This document shows, piece by piece, positions 53,405 to 64,000 of a DNA stretch of 64,000 nucleotides (its first letter is position 1; every line of letters begins with the position of its first letter). Under the pieces are notes generated by a model. The model made no database searches. It was not told the DNA's origin and saw only the letters and a program-made list of their open reading frames with translations. Source of the stretch: Thioclava nitratireducens (GTDB lineage Bacteria > Pseudomonadota > Alphaproteobacteria > Rhodobacterales > Rhodobacteraceae); NCBI RefSeq assembly GCF_001940525.2, contig NZ_CP019437.1:1524501-1588500 (forward strand), given 5' to 3'. Position numbers and translations under genes: made by a program.

Positions 53405-54703
53405 ATGGATTACACTTTTTTTCTGGAATGGGTGCAGTTCGCGGTGCGCTGGCTGCACGTGATCACCGCGATTGCGTGGATCGGGTCGTCCTTCTATTTC
53501 ATCGCGCTCGATCTGGGGCTGGTGCCCGAACCCGGCGCGCCTGAAGGGGTGCATGGGGCGGCGTGGCAGGTCCATGGCGGCGGCTTCTACCACATCCAGA
53601 AATATCTCGTGGCCCCGGCGCAGATGCCCGACCGGCTGACCTGGTTCAAATGGGAAAGCTACATGACGTGGCTTTCGGGCTTCGCGATGCTGGTGGTGCT
53701 CTACTGGACGCAGGCGCAGTTCTATCTGATTGATCCGCGGGTGATGGAGCTGCCGGTCTGGGGGGCAATTCTGATCTCGATCGGCTCGCTCGCGCTCGGC
53801 TGGCTCCTTTACGACCTGATCTGCAAATCGCGTTTCGGCGAAAACAATACCCGGCTCATGCTCGGCCTCTACGTCATTCTCGTCGCGATGGCCTGGGGCT
53901 ATACGCAGGTCTTCTCGGGCCGCGCGGCGCTGCTGCATCTGGGGGCCTTCACCGCGACGATCATGACCGCAAACGTGTTCCTGATCATCATTCCGAACCA
54001 GAAGATCGTAGTGGCCGACCTAATGGCGGGGCGCACGCCCGATCCGAAATACGGCAAGATCGCCAAGCAGCGTTCGACCCATAACAATTACCTGACGCTG
54101 CCGGTCATCTTCCTGATGTTGTCGAACCACTATCCGCTGGCTTTCGCGAGCGCCTATAACTGGCTTATCGCCTCCCTGGTGTTCCTGATGGGGGTGACGA
54201 TCCGGCACTTCTTCAACACGCACCACGCCCATAAGGGTAAGCCGTGGTGGACCTGGGGCGCCACCGCGGCGTTGTTTATTGCGATCGTATGGCTGTCCTC
54301 GATCCCGAAGGCGGATGCCGGGGCGGACACCGAGGACAGCGCCATGTTGACGCCTTTCGAGCAGCGCTTCGCGGCGGCGCCCGGCTTCGACGAAGTGAGC
54401 GGTATCGTAATGGGGCGCTGTTCGATGTGTCATGCGAGCGAGCCCGGCTATGAGGGGATTGGCCATGCGCCCAAGAATATCAAGCTCGAGACGCCCCGCG
54501 AAATCGCCGCCGCCGCGCGGCAAATCTACGTGCAAGCCGGGCTGACCGACGCGATGCCGCCTGCGAATTTGAGCTACATGGAGCCGCAGGAGCGCGCTGC
54601 CATCCGGGCTTGGTTCCGAGCGGGCGAGGCCGGGACGCAAGCGGCAGGTCCAACGGATCGGGCCGAGGCCGAGATCTCGGTTCCCCATCCCGACGCGTCG
54701 TGA
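53405..54703 (+). CDS. puuD: PuuD-type urate hydroxylase/oxidase with C-terminal cytochrome c domain
   Basis: Start at ATG 53405 (GAGGGA upstream) gives the conserved MDYTFFLEWVQFAVRWLHVI; 432 residues. About eight to nine TM helices with conserved His residues (RWLHVITAIAWIGSSFYF, RSTHNNYLTLPVIFLMLSNHY, THHAHKGKPWW) form the integral membrane urate oxidase. The C-terminal domain (about 315-400) carries one heme c site, CSMCH, with a later M (TDAMPPANLSYM) as possible axial ligand. PuuD enzymes oxidise urate to 5-hydroxyisourate and pass electrons to cytochrome c, avoiding peroxide. The hydrolase gene for the product lies just upstream. Confidence 0.95.
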   Translation: MDYTFFLEWVQFAVRWLHVITAIAWIGSSFYFIALDLGLVPEPGAPEGVHGAAWQVHGGGFYHIQKYLVAPAQMPDRLTWFKWESYMTWLSGFAMLVVLYWTQAQFYLIDPRVMELPVWGAILISIGSLALGWLLYDLICKSRFGENNTRLMLGLYVILVAMAWGYTQVFSGRAALLHLGAFTATIMTANVFLIIIPNQKIVVADLMAGRTPDPKYGKIAKQRSTHNNYLTLPVIFLMLSNHYPLAFASAYNWLIASLVFLMGVTIRHFFNTHHAHKGKPWWTWGATAALFIAIVWLSSIPKADAGADTEDSAMLTPFEQRFAAAPGFDEVSGIVMGRCSMCHASEPGYEGIGHAPKNIKLETPREIAAAARQIYVQAGLTDAMPPANLSYMEPQERAAIRAWFRAGEAGTQAAGPTDRAEAEISVPHPDAS

Positions 54704-54745
54704 TCGCTGCCGCATATCGGCGGGTTCAGGGATCATAGTGATGAG

Positions 54746-57352
54746 TTAGAAATCCTCCCAATCGTCATCCGTGGGCGGCGGCGGCAAAGCCAAGGCAGTA
54801 TTGCCTGACACGCTGATAGGCGAAGCAGCATCGCGCGGGGCCGATTTCGGCGGCGCGGAGGCAATGCGCTCCGATTTCTCGGGCGCACGTCGCGGCGCCA
54901 CAGCAGGTTTGTCCGCAGAGTCGACACGACTGGGGCTGGCACCCGATGCCTCGCCAAGTTTGAATTGTCCCATCGCCTCGCCGAGTTCCACGGCCTCGCG
55001 TTCGAGGACCTGGCTAGCGGCGAGGGCCTCTTCGAACATGGCGGCGTTGTGCTGGGTAACCTGATCGAGCTGCGTGACGGCGGAATTGATTTCCGTCAGG
55101 CCCGCGCTTTGCTCCTGCGTAGCATTCGCGCTGTCCGCGACATAGGCGAGAAGATCGGAAACGGAGGACTGGATGCCCCCGAGCGCATCGCCCGCTTGGC
55201 CCACCAAGCCGACGCCGCGTTTTACCTGTGCTGAGGAGTTCGCGATCAACTCGGCGATCTCGCGTGCAGCGTCAGAGGAGCGCTGCGCGAGCGCACGCAC
55301 TTCCGACGCGACGACCGCGAAGCCTCGTCCGGCTTCGCCAGCGCGCGCGGCCTCCACCCCGGCGTTCAGAGCGAGCAGGTTGGTCTGAAAGGCGATCTCG
55401 TCGATGACGCTGGTGATCCGGCTGATCTGCTCCGAGCTTTGTTCGATTTCCGACATCGCCTGCACGGCTTCGGAAACGACTTGGCCGCTTTCTTCCGCGC
55501 TGCGCCGGGCGGTCTCGACAAGGTCATTCGCGCGGCCGGCGGCCTGGGCGGCCGCCTCGACCGAGGCGGTGATCTCGTTGAGCGCGGCGGCGGTCTCCTC
55601 GAGCGTGGCGGCCTGCCGTTCGGTGCGCCGCGCCATGTCATCGGAGTTTGACGAAATTTGCCGCGCCTCAGTGCGGATCGATCCGGCGTTGTCGAGCACC
55701 TTTCGCATCGCGTCGCGCAAATCGCCGATTGCGCTGTTGAAGTCGTCACGCAATGTCTTGGAATCGCCTTCGAATTCAGCGGTGATCTCGGCCATGAGAT
55801 CCCCGGCGGATAGCCCGGCCAAGGCCGATTTCAGGGTCTCGACAATGTGTTGTTGGGCGGCTTGCATCGCGTCGCGTTCTGTCCGGCGGGCTTCGGCCTC
55901 CATATGCTGCTGGGTGCGGTCGCTCGCGAGCACGGTGAACATGACCATCGTGCCGTCCGAATCGAGGATCGGGTTGACCGAGCCTTCGAGCCAGGTCTGG
56001 CGGCCGTCTGCACAGCGCAGCATCAGCATACCCGCGAATGGCTGCGGATCGCGCCGGAGAATTTCGCAGACCGGCGTGCCCTCGAAGGTAATCTGGCCGG
56101 CTAGGGACATCCCGGCCATTTCTTCGCGGGGCGCGCCGTAGACTTCGGCAAACGCGTGATTGAGCGTGTCGATCGTTACATCGGGACGTAGGTCCACGCG
56201 CAGCAGGTTGGCGTCGATCGCAGAGATCAGCGAGGCATTGCGCCGTTCTTCCGTGGTGTTGCGCCATTGCGAGACATGGCCGATCTTTTCGCCCGCCTCG
56301 TCGGTCACGGGGCTGACGAGGCAGAGAAGCGATCCGGCGCGCATTCGGCCTTCGAGGGTGAGGGTGTCGCGTGCTCCCCCGTTGAGCGCTGCGGCCGCGG
56401 TCGTCCCCGCTGGCAAAATCTGGTCCGCGCGGGTTCCGACAAGCTTATCGGGGTCGAAACTCGGGTTGTAGGATCGGATTTCTGGCGCGAAGGGGCGCAG
56501 CAGATCCGAAGCGGCCTCGTTGGCGAAGGTGATGACGTGATCGTTGCCGGTGAGAATGATCGCGACCGAGGCGCTTTCGAGTGCGGCGCTGTGGACCCGC
56601 GCTGCGCGGTTGCGCGATTCGGCGATCGCAAGCTCGGACGCGAAGGTTTGCAGCGCGCGGGCGATCGCGCCGATTTCGTCGTGGCGCTTGGTGGCGGGGA
56701 TTTCGGCATCGAACTGCCCCGCGACTACGGAGCGCATCGCCTGCGTCACGCGGGTGAGCGGTCGCGCGATAAGCCAGCGTACGCCGAGCATCGCGCCGCC
56801 GAGAATGCCCACAAAAATCAAGGCCGTGAAAGCGAGGTTGCGTATCATGTCCTCGGCAGCGCGCGCGATGGCGGGTGCCGGGCTCCATCGCAGTGCGAGC
56901 ACGGCGAGCGGGTCGTCTTGCGGGGAAATGTGCAGGGGAATTGCTTCGCTCAGCCCGTCTGCCGATTTCTTCAGGCCCTGCGCCTCAATCGCGTTTTGCG
57001 CAAGCGTGACCAAGGCTGGGTCGGCCTCGCCCGCCTTAGCCAGAACGTCGCCGCGCAAGTTGAGCACCAGCGCGGACTGACCGGCGCCGTCGGAGCCCGC
57101 GAGCACCGCTTTGACCTCATGAGACGCGTCTGCGATCCGTCCCGTGATCAGCGCATCCGTTACCGAATCACCGAGCATAGGCAGGATCTGGTCGAGCTGC
57201 GTCCTCGCGGCCTCGTTGGCGCGGCGATGGTTCGAATTGATCGTGAGCAACGTCATCAGCGCCGCGAACATGATGCCGACGATCGCGATCAGGGCCAGCA
57301 ATTTGACCATCACGGTGTGCCAGGCGCTTGCACCAGCCTCGGATTTGGACAT
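54746..57352 (-). CDS. Methyl-accepting chemotaxis protein with periplasmic sensor, HAMP and PAS domains
   Basis: Start at ATG 57352 (GAGGCGGAG upstream); 868 residues. TM1 at about 15-38, a periplasmic sensor region to about 180, TM2 at about 182-205, HAMP ([20 protein letters not shown]), two PAS-like regions (about 255-390 and 390-500; [19 protein letters not shown] and [20 protein letters not shown]), then the methyl-accepting signalling hairpin with the tip [44 protein letters not shown] Pro/Ala/Ser linker ends in DDDWEDF, similar to the CheR/CheB-tethering pentapeptide NWE(T/S)F. It converges on puuD and is divergent from clpP. Ligand unknown. Confidence 0.93.
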   Translation of the reverse strand: MSKSEAGASAWHTVMVKLLALIAIVGIMFAALMTLLTINSNHRRANEAARTQLDQILPMLGDSVTDALITGRIADASHEVKAVLAGSDGAGQSALVLNLRGDVLAKAGEADPALVTLAQNAIEAQGLKKSADGLSEAIPLHISPQDDPLAVLALRWSPAPAIARAAEDMIRNLAFTALIFVGILGGAMLGVRWLIARPLTRVTQAMRSVVAGQFDAEIPATKRHDEIGAIARALQTFASELAIAESRNRAARVHSAALESASVAIILTGNDHVITFANEAASDLLRPFAPEIRSYNPSFDPDKLVGTRADQILPAGTTAAAALNGGARDTLTLEGRMRAGSLLCLVSPVTDEAGEKIGHVSQWRNTTEERRNASLISAIDANLLRVDLRPDVTIDTLNHAFAEVYGAPREEMAGMSLAGQITFEGTPVCEILRRDPQPFAGMLMLRCADGRQTWLEGSVNPILDSDGTMVMFTVLASDRTQQHMEAEARRTERDAMQAAQQHIVETLKSALAGLSAGDLMAEITAEFEGDSKTLRDDFNSAIGDLRDAMRKVLDNAGSIRTEARQISSNSDDMARRTERQAATLEETAAALNEITASVEAAAQAAGRANDLVETARRSAEESGQVVSEAVQAMSEIEQSSEQISRITSVIDEIAFQTNLLALNAGVEAARAGEAGRGFAVVASEVRALAQRSSDAAREIAELIANSSAQVKRGVGLVGQAGDALGGIQSSVSDLLAYVADSANATQEQSAGLTEINSAVTQLDQVTQHNAAMFEEALAASQVLEREAVELGEAMGQFKLGEASGASPSRVDSADKPAVAPRRAPEKSERIASAPPKSAPRDAASPISVSGNTALALPPPPTDDDWEDF

Positions 57353-57573
57353 CTCCGCCTCTTTTTCCACACGGGGGCATTCCCGCAAAATCGCGGACAC
57401 GCTACGTCCATCCCCTTTCGATGCCCTTAACGCGGACCTGCTGCAGGTCAGCATTTGCGCCGCAAGCGCATTTTCCCCGCAGTCAGTGCCCTTGAAGGTC
57501 CCCGATGCGGTCACTAAGACTTCTGTAAAGATCACACGCTATGAAGAGCGTCGAACGACCAGGAAGGGCCGAG

Positions 57574-58203
57574 ATGAAAGATCCCCACGAGTTTTACATG
57601 AACACGCTGGTGCCGATGGTGGTCGAGCAGACCTCGCGCGGCGAGCGTGCCTACGACATCTACTCGCGCCTGCTGAAGGAGCGCATCATCTTCCTGTCGG
57701 GCCCGGTCCATGACGGCATGTCGACGCTGATCTGCGCGCAGCTTCTGTTCCTCGAGGCCGAGAACCCGAAGAAAGAGATCGCGATGTACATCAACTCGCC
57801 GGGCGGCGTGGTGACGAGCGGTCTGTCGATCTACGACACGATGCAATACATCAAACCCAAGGTCTCGACGCTGGTGATCGGGCAGGCGGCCTCGATGGGC
57901 TCGCTGCTGCTGACCGCGGGCGAAAAGGGGATGCGCTTCTCGCTGCCCAACAGCCGCGTCATGGTCCACCAGCCCTCGGGCGGCTACCAGGGGCAGGCGA
58001 CCGACATCATGATCCACGCCCGCGAGACCGAGAAGCTCAAGCGTCGCCTGAACGAAATCTACGTCAAGCATACCGGCAACGACTACGAGACCGTCGAAGC
58101 CGCGCTCGAGCGCGACAACTTCATGTCCGCCGAGGCCGCGAAGGAGTGGGGCCTGATCGACGAGATCCTTGAAAGCCGGGTCAGCGACGACGGAGAAAAG
58201 TGA
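57574..58203 (+). CDS. clpP: ATP-dependent Clp protease proteolytic subunit ClpP
   Basis: Start at ATG 57574 chosen for the GGAAGGG upstream and the family N terminus [20 protein letters not shown]; an ATG at 57541 is the alternative. 209 residues. Catalytic triad: Ser in [11 protein letters not shown], His in [13 protein letters not shown] and Asp in the C-terminal GLIDEI (plausibly the later Asp after MIHARETE region). [15 protein letters not shown] is also conserved. ClpP forms the tetradecameric chamber that works with the ClpX encoded downstream after about 117 bp. Confidence 0.97.
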   Translation: MKDPHEFYMNTLVPMVVEQTSRGERAYDIYSRLLKERIIFLSGPVHDGMSTLICAQLLFLEAENPKKEIAMYINSPGGVVTSGLSIYDTMQYIKPKVSTLVIGQAASMGSLLLTAGEKGMRFSLPNSRVMVHQPSGGYQGQATDIMIHARETEKLKRRLNEIYVKHTGNDYETVEAALERDNFMSAEAAKEWGLIDEILESRVSDDGEK

Positions 58204-58320
58204 TCCTCCCGCTTAACTTCGGGACGATTTTGACATTGAGGTGACGGTTGGCCTGTCCTAGTCTTGAAGGGACAGGCCAATTCACGAAGCCCGGGGCGGC
58301 CCGGGCAGCAGAGGTAAGAG

Positions 58321-59586
<1,266 letters not shown>

Positions 59587-59610
59587 TCGCGACGTAAGCA
59601 ACGATTCAGC

Positions 59611-59640
59611 AAGGGGCGAGCTTCGGTTCGCCCCTTTGTT
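59611..59640 (+). terminator. Intrinsic terminator of clpX with UUCG tetraloop
   Basis: AAGGGGCGAGC pairs with GTTCGCCCCTT around a TTCG loop closed by C-G, followed by TGTTTT. The stem ends about 25-50 bases after the clpX stop. Textbook rho-independent terminator. Confidence 0.9.
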
Positions 59641-59715
59641 TTGCGACATGTTTCTTCTCGTGCGGAAGGGTTTGCGCTAGTTCTTGGCGCATTCCCCTCG
59701 CAGAAGGGCAAGGAC

Positions 59716-60786
59716 ATGAGGCAGAGCTTTGCACCGCTCGCAGCGGGGCAGAACAACAATCTCAACCTGATCCGCCTGATCGCAGCGTCCTGCGTGCTCG
59801 TGTCGCATGCTTGGCCGATCAGCCTCGGACCGGGAGCGCTGGAACCGCTCGAGGCCGCGACCGGCTTCAGCCTCGGTGCGCTTGCGGTATTCGTGTTCTT
59901 CGCGATTTCGGGCTTCCTGATCTCGGCGAGCTTCGAGCGTTCCAGCAGCCCATGGCGCTATGTCCGCGCCCGCGTGGCGCGGATTTACCCCGGGTTGATC
60001 GTCTCGATCTCGCTGGTCACCTTCGTCATCGGGCCGATTTTCAGCCGACTGTCCCCGGCCGACTACCTCGCCTCGGTCGAGACATGGCTGGCATGGCTCG
60101 GCAATGTGAGTCTCGTCCGGCTCGATTACCATCTGCCTGGTGTTTTCGAGGGCAATCCCTATCCGACGGTTCAGGGCTCGCTGTGGACGCTGCCGGTCGA
60201 GATACGGCTTTACGTGGTCGTCGCGCTGCTCGGCGTGCTTGGCTTGATGCGCAGGCCGCTCCTGCTGATGACCGCGGTTCTAGTAGGTCTAGCGGGCCTC
60301 AGCCAAGCCCCCGCATTCGATTTTCCCGGAGCCTATGCGCTTCGCTCGCTCTGGTATCCAGGGTTGCCCTTTTTCCTCGGCATGGGGGCCTACCTGATGC
60401 GTGCGCGCATTCCGGCCTCGCCGGTGGTCGCCCTTCCCCTCGCGGTTCTGGCGGCTATCAGTATGCACGGCCCTCTGGCGTATCCGTCGATGGCACTCGC
60501 TGTCTCCTACGCAACGCTCTGGCTGGCGGGGCTGCCTTCGGGAAGGTTGCGCGAGTTCAATCGGGTGGGCGACTACTCCTACGGTATCTATATCTATGCT
60601 TTCCCTGTGCAGGGGATGGTCGTGGCGCTCCTGGGCGAGATGGGCCCGCTTTCCAATATCGCCCTCGCAACGCCGATCACCGTCGCGCTCGCGATGCTGT
60701 CGTGGCACTGGGTCGAGCGTCCGGCGATGAAAATCCTTCGCCGCGGGCAGATTCCGCAGGCAAATTCCGCTTCGCAGGCGCCTTGA
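59716..60786 (+). CDS. Acyltransferase 3 family membrane protein (OafA-like)
   Basis: Start at ATG 59716 (AAGG upstream) gives 356 residues; a longer frame from 59641 runs over the clpX terminator and is rejected. About ten TM helices. Family features: [23 protein letters not shown] with the catalytic His in the first helix, [32 protein letters not shown] (RxxR) and [13 protein letters not shown] with the conserved Glu. These enzymes O-acetylate or O-acylate surface sugars such as O-antigen or exopolysaccharide. Target unknown. Confidence 0.9.
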   Translation: MRQSFAPLAAGQNNNLNLIRLIAASCVLVSHAWPISLGPGALEPLEAATGFSLGALAVFVFFAISGFLISASFERSSSPWRYVRARVARIYPGLIVSISLVTFVIGPIFSRLSPADYLASVETWLAWLGNVSLVRLDYHLPGVFEGNPYPTVQGSLWTLPVEIRLYVVVALLGVLGLMRRPLLLMTAVLVGLAGLSQAPAFDFPGAYALRSLWYPGLPFFLGMGAYLMRARIPASPVVALPLAVLAAISMHGPLAYPSMALAVSYATLWLAGLPSGRLREFNRVGDYSYGIYIYAFPVQGMVVALLGEMGPLSNIALATPITVALAMLSWHWVERPAMKILRRGQIPQANSASQAP

Positions 60787-60856
60787 GCCCGCACGGGTAC
60801 TGGACCTCGACGCCCCAGCGGATATAACAGGCGGGACGCATTGCGGAGGTTGCCCC

Positions 60857-61231
60857 ATGAAGTTTCTGCTTCGAATTCTCACCTGGTGGAACGGCTCGAC
60901 CGTCGGCACGCAGCTTTTCACCGCGCGCAAGGGCGTGAAAGTTGGCGAGGACGAGCAAGGCAACATCTATTACCGCACCAAGGACGCCAAGCGCCGCTGG
61001 GTGATCTATAACGGCGAGAGCGAAGCGAGCCGTATTCCTCCGGACTGGCATGGCTGGATCCACTTCACCTATGACGAGCCGCCGACCGACAAACCGCTGG
61101 CCCATAAGCCATGGGAAAAGCCGCATGAGCAGAACCACACCGGCACCGAAGCGGCCTATGTGCCGCCGGGGTCGATTCGCCTCGCGCACCCGGTCGAGCG
61201 CCGCGATTACGAGGCTTGGCAGCCCGAGTAA
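60857..61231 (+). CDS. NADH:ubiquinone oxidoreductase 17.2 kDa subunit (NDUFA12/B17.2 family)
   Basis: 124 residues from ATG 60857 with GGAGGT-like sequence upstream. NDUFA12 marks: [12 protein letters not shown] near the start, [30 protein letters not shown] and an ending YEAWQPE. It is a supernumerary complex I subunit found in mitochondria and alphaproteobacteria, where genes for it are usually away from the nuo operon. It heads a run with mlaD and the DUF2155 gene. Confidence 0.96.
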   Translation: MKFLLRILTWWNGSTVGTQLFTARKGVKVGEDEQGNIYYRTKDAKRRWVIYNGESEASRIPPDWHGWIHFTYDEPPTDKPLAHKPWEKPHEQNHTGTEAAYVPPGSIRLAHPVERRDYEAWQPE

Positions 61232-61243
61232 GGCCACCGCGCT

Positions 61244-61714
61244 ATGAGCGAAAACCGCACCGAGATCATTACCGGCGCGATCGTGCTGGTCGTGGCACTG
61301 GGCTTTTTGCTCTGGGCGGGGCGTGGCATGGGAATCGGGGCCGATGGTGGTTCCTATCCGCTGCATGCCTCCTTCCGGTCGATCGGGGGCGTCGTGCCCG
61401 GCACCGATGTGCGACTTGCGGGCGTGAAGGTTGGGACGGTGACGGATGTCGCGCTGAACCCCAAGACGTTCTTCGCCGACACCACGATCTCGGTGAAGAA
61501 GGGCGTTGCGCTGCCCGAGGATACGGTGATCGCGGTGACGCAAGACGGGCTCTTGGGCGCGAACTATATCGAACTGATCCCCGGCGGAGCGATCGACGAT
61601 CTCAAGCCGGGTGATGAAATTCTCGACACGCAGAGCGCGGTCTCGATGCTGAACCTGATGCTGAAATTCGCAGGTGGCGGCAGTGGCGACGGCGCAGGGG
61701 AGGGGGCGCAATGA
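61244..61714 (+). CDS. mlaD: Outer-membrane lipid asymmetry protein MlaD
   Basis: 156 residues, 12 bp after NDUFA12. One N-terminal TM anchor (IITGAIVLVVALGFLLW) then a single MCE domain: LHASFRSIGGVVPGTDVRLAGVKVG, an AxTxxGLLGANYIELIPGG-like segment (VIAVTQDGLLGANYIELIP) and a C-terminal helix. MlaD forms the hexameric lipid-binding ring of the Mla phospholipid transporter in the periplasm. mlaE/mlaF are not adjacent. The end overlaps the DUF2155 start by 4 bp. Confidence 0.95.
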   Translation: MSENRTEIITGAIVLVVALGFLLWAGRGMGIGADGGSYPLHASFRSIGGVVPGTDVRLAGVKVGTVTDVALNPKTFFADTTISVKKGVALPEDTVIAVTQDGLLGANYIELIPGGAIDDLKPGDEILDTQSAVSMLNLMLKFAGGGSGDGAGEGAQ

Positions 61715-62121
61715 TCCGCGCTTTGGTTTTGATCGCAGCACTCGTTCCAGGGCTCGCTGTCGCACAGGACTTCACGCAAACGACGCCGGACGACCAGATC
61801 CCGCAGGATGAGCCCGCGAAGGGGCTGGCTGACGGTACGGGCGCGATGCTGCGCGGGCTCGACAAGGTGTCGGGCATCGCCTCGGACATCAATCTGAATG
61901 TCGGGCAGAGCGTGAAATACGGGTTCATCACGGTAACGCTACGCGAATGCCGCTACCCGGCCGACGATCCGTCCTCCGATGCCTATGCCTATGTGACGGT
62001 AACCGAAGAGGACAAGCCGCAGCCCGATTTCGCAGGCTGGATGATTGCTTCGAGCCCGGCGCTCTCGGCACTCGATCACCCGCGTTACGACGTCTGGGTC
62101 ATCCGATGCAAAAGTGACTGA
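61711..62121 (+). CDS. DUF2155 domain-containing periplasmic protein
   Basis: 136 residues with a Sec signal peptide (MIRALVLIAALVPGLAVAQD). The DUF2155 core is LRGLDKVSGIASDINLNVGQ, VKYGFITVTLRECRYP, AYAYVTVTEED, FAGWMIASSPALSALDHPRY and VWVIRCKSD; two Cys (in RECRYP and IRCKSD) may form a disulfide. Members bear on SH3-like folds and are common next to mlaD in Rhodobacterales. Function unknown. The 3' end overlaps aat on the opposite strand by about 37 bp. Confidence 0.92.
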   Translation: MIRALVLIAALVPGLAVAQDFTQTTPDDQIPQDEPAKGLADGTGAMLRGLDKVSGIASDINLNVGQSVKYGFITVTLRECRYPADDPSSDAYAYVTVTEEDKPQPDFAGWMIASSPALSALDHPRYDVWVIRCKSD

Positions 62122-62723
62122 GGCGCGGGGATCGCGCCTGAGGTGAAGTCGCACTCTCGGGGCAGCGCCTGCGCGAGCCGCGCGCGATATTCGTTTCGGG
62201 TCACCTCGACCGCGCCCATCGAAGCCAGATGCGGCGTGATGTATTGCGTATCGAGCAAGCTGAACCCCGTCTGACGCAGCCGGTCCACCAGGTAGGTGAG
62301 CGCCACTTTCGAGGCATTGGGGCGGCGCGAGAACATGCTCTCTCCGAAGAACGCTCCGCCAAGGGTAATCCCGAAGATGCCGCCCGCGAGTCTCCCATCC
62401 TGCCAGACCTCCAGGCTATGCGCGAAGCCTGCGGCGTGGAGCTGATCGTAGAGCGCGAAGAGCGGTCCGTTGATCCATGTCTCGTCGCGGTCGGCACAGC
62501 CTTCGACCACGCCGCGAAACGCGGCATTTGTCGAAATACTGTAATCCCCGCGCCGGATGACTTTCGCGAGAGAGCGCGAAATGTGGAATTTGTCCAAGGG
62601 GACGATCCCGCGCAAGGCTGGGTCGAACCAGTGAAGCTGCGGATTGTCGCGGCTTTCAGCCATCGGGAAGATGCCCTGCGCATATCCGGCGAGAAGTAGT
62701 TCCGCGCTCAGTCTGTCCGTCAT
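62085..62723 (-). CDS. aat: Leucyl/phenylalanyl-tRNA--protein transferase
   Basis: Start at ATG 62723 gives the family N terminus MTDRLSAELLLAGYAQGIFP; the frame is open further upstream to 62792. 212 residues. Conserved: MAESRDNPQLHWFDPALRGI, GRLAGGIFGITLGGAFFGESMFSR, ASKVALTYLVDRL and LLDTQYITPHLASMGAVE. The enzyme adds Leu or Phe to N-terminal Arg/Lys of proteins, making N-degron substrates for ClpAP. ClpP is encoded nearby. Confidence 0.96.
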   Translation of the reverse strand: MTDRLSAELLLAGYAQGIFPMAESRDNPQLHWFDPALRGIVPLDKFHISRSLAKVIRRGDYSISTNAAFRGVVEGCADRDETWINGPLFALYDQLHAAGFAHSLEVWQDGRLAGGIFGITLGGAFFGESMFSRRPNASKVALTYLVDRLRQTGFSLLDTQYITPHLASMGAVEVTRNEYRARLAQALPRECDFTSGAIPAPQSLLHRMTQTS

Positions 62724-62794
62724 TGTCTTGCCCGGTTTTCCCGTTACGCCTAGGCTCGCCAACAAGATGAACCAGAGCGGGGCCGAGCGCAAAT

Positions 62795-63505
62795 ATGGGT
62801 TTCTACGATTTCCTCCCCGAGATCGATCGATATGCCGAGGATCCCGGTACGGTGGAGCGGATGAACCTGCGCCACAAGATGATCATCAAGCCGCTCGAGC
62901 AGGAGATCGCGGGCAAGCGTGTGCTCGATCTGGCGGCGCATGATGGTCGCTGGGCCTATGCCTTCGCCGCTGCGGGAGCCTCGGAAGTGGTGGGAATCGA
63001 AGGGCGGCAGGAGCTGATCGACCGCTTCGAGCAGTTCCCCCGCGCGCATCTGCGCGAGAAGGTGAAGCTGATCTGCGACGACATCTTCGACGGAATGCAG
63101 AAGCTGATCGACGCGGGCGAGCGCTTCGACGTGGTCGGTGTTCTCGGCATTCTCTACCACGTCATGGACCATTTCCGGTTGTTCCAGCTGGTGCGCCAGC
63201 TGGGGCCCGAACTGGTGATCGTGGACAGCGAATTCGCACAGCGCCCGGGGCCGATCATTCTGCTGATGCGCGAGCGCACCGATAACGAGCTGAACTCGAT
63301 CCCGCAGATCGACGGGCAGGAGAAAGCGTTGATCGGAATTCCATCCTTCCCGGCGATGACCGCAATGGCAGATGTGCTCGATTACGACTGCCATTGGCTC
63401 GACTGGGAGCAGATCGGACAAGGCCAACGCAGCCATATCGGCGATTACTATCGCCCCAAGGATAAAGAGAAAAAGCGCGGCACCTGCCTGCTGACCCCGA
63501 AATGA
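62795..63505 (+). CDS. Class I SAM-dependent methyltransferase (FkbM/UbiE-like, unassigned)
   Basis: 236 residues. The SAM-binding motif I is RVLDLAAHDGRWAYAFAAAGA, followed by VVGIEGRQELIDRF (acidic motif II) and FDVVGVLGILYHVMDHFRLF (motif III region). The N-terminal MGFYDFLPEID and the C-terminal GDYYRPKDKEKKRGT do not point to a specific substrate. It is divergent from aat with about 70 bp between starts and faces accC. Confidence 0.85.
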   Translation: MGFYDFLPEIDRYAEDPGTVERMNLRHKMIIKPLEQEIAGKRVLDLAAHDGRWAYAFAAAGASEVVGIEGRQELIDRFEQFPRAHLREKVKLICDDIFDGMQKLIDAGERFDVVGVLGILYHVMDHFRLFQLVRQLGPELVIVDSEFAQRPGPIILLMRERTDNELNSIPQIDGQEKALIGIPSFPAMTAMADVLDYDCHWLDWEQIGQGQRSHIGDYYRPKDKEKKRGTCLLTPK

Positions 63506-63533
63506 AAAACGCCCCCGAAACCGGGGGCGTTTT
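63506..63533. terminator. Bidirectional intrinsic terminator
   Basis: AAAACGCCCCCG and CGGGGGCGTTTT are perfect inverted complements around a 4-base loop. T runs follow on both strands, so it ends both the methyltransferase transcript (plus) and the accC transcript (minus), whose stop at 63551 is 18 bases away. Confidence 0.9.
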
Positions 63534-63550
63534 CGTCAATGTCGACCCGC

Positions 63551-64000
63551 TCAGAGGTTTTTCTCGAGCCATTTCTCGAGCCAGTGGATCGAGTAGTTGC
63601 CGCTCTGGATGTCGGGCTCTTGCAGGAGCGCGTTGAACAACGGAACGGTCGTATCCACCCCGTCCACGATCAGCTCGCCAAGCGCGCGATGCAGGCGCTG
63701 CAGCGCCTCGTGGCGGTCGCGGCCATGCACGATCAGCTTCGCGATGAGGCTGTCGTAATAGGGCGGGATCGAATAGCCGTCATAAAGCGCGCTATCCATC
63801 CGCACGCCAAGGCCGCCCGGCGCGTGGTAATGGGTGATCTTGCCGGGGCAGGGAGCGAAGTTCGGCAGCTTCTCGGCGTTGATCCGTACTTCGATCGCGT
63901 GACCGCGGATCGACAGCTTGTCCTGATCGAACTCCATCGGCTCGCCGGCGGCAACCTTGATCTGCTGACGCACGAGATCGACGCCGAAGATCGCCTCGGT
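63551..64000 (-). CDS. accC: Acetyl-CoA carboxylase biotin carboxylase subunit, C-terminal part (5' outside window)
   Basis: 150 codons including the stop are visible; the gene continues beyond 64000. The sequence covers the biotin carboxylase C-terminal domain: GVDLVRQQIKVAAGEPM, IRGHAIEVRINAEK, NFAPCPGKITHYHAPGGLGV, IPPYYDSLIAKLIVHG and a final NYSIHWLEKWLEKNL. ATP-dependent carboxylation of biotin on BCCP is the first step of fatty-acid synthesis. Frame and C terminus match AccC fully; nothing unusual. Confidence 0.96.
   Translation of the reverse strand, partial: TEAIFGVDLVRQQIKVAAGEPMEFDQDKLSIRGHAIEVRINAEKLPNFAPCPGKITHYHAPGGLGVRMDSALYDGYSIPPYYDSLIAKLIVHGRDRHEALQRLHRALGELIVDGVDTTVPLFNALLQEPDIQSGNYSIHWLEKWLEKNL

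Overview
The window reads as a high-GC alphaproteobacterial chromosome, most likely Rhodobacteraceae/Paracoccaceae. The grounds are the housekeeping block at the right end (clpP-clpX, an NDUFA12-type complex I subunit, mlaD, a DUF2155 gene, aat, a methyltransferase, accC), which I associate with that family, plus a TAXI-type TRAP transporter, a LuxR/LuxI pair, a PuuD-type urate oxidase and the general sequence style. Genus is not determined. No tRNA, rRNA, CRISPR array or transposase was seen.

Region 1 (1-33958) is the accessory core. A single open frame enters from outside the window and runs uninterrupted to 27002, at least 8,999 codons. It encodes a mosaic giant protein: repeated Ig-like beta modules, long beta-strand-repeat stretches, RTX-type glycine/aspartate repeats, Calx-beta-like domains, a family of about 75-residue repeats, concanavalin/LamG-like domains, a proprotein-convertase P domain and a metzincin-like HEFGHILGLAD motif near the C terminus. 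A tight co-directional cassette follows: a GAF-domain protein fused to a HlyD-type adaptor, a PqqD-like/M50 zinc-protease/HlyD fusion, a short SecA paralogue ending before the helical-wing and two-helix-finger regions, and a second secreted HlyD/RND adaptor. No ABC exporter ATPase is present in the cassette. I propose this set as a dedicated export or processing system for the giant protein; it is the best candidate here for an undescribed system.

Region 2 (34013-38363) has a small secreted protein and a minus-strand exopolysaccharide-like operon: UDP-glucuronate decarboxylase family enzyme, membrane GT2 synthase and Tat-exported GH26-like hydrolase. Region 3 (38676-40548) is a quorum-sensing locus: luxR-luxI, divergent from a LuxR-like gene with only the autoinducer-binding domain. 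Region 4 (40623-47884) couples a UspA / fused TRAP permease / TAXI receptor operon with an RpiR regulator and a class III aminotransferase-BKACE pair, suggesting uptake and breakdown of a beta-amino acid-like compound. Region 5 (47881-52599) has a lipoamide-dehydrogenase-like flavoprotein and a membrane glycolipid operon (GT2, DedA, HpnI-like GT21, LpxH-like phosphoesterase). Region 6 (52926-57352) has urate oxidation genes (hiuH, puuD with cytochrome c domain) and a large PAS-containing chemoreceptor. Region 7 (57574-64000) is core: clpP, clpX, an acyltransferase, NDUFA12, mlaD, DUF2155, aat, a methyltransferase and the 3' end of accC.

Start codons were moved from the longest frame wherever a ribosome binding site, signal peptide or conserved N terminus favoured an internal start.
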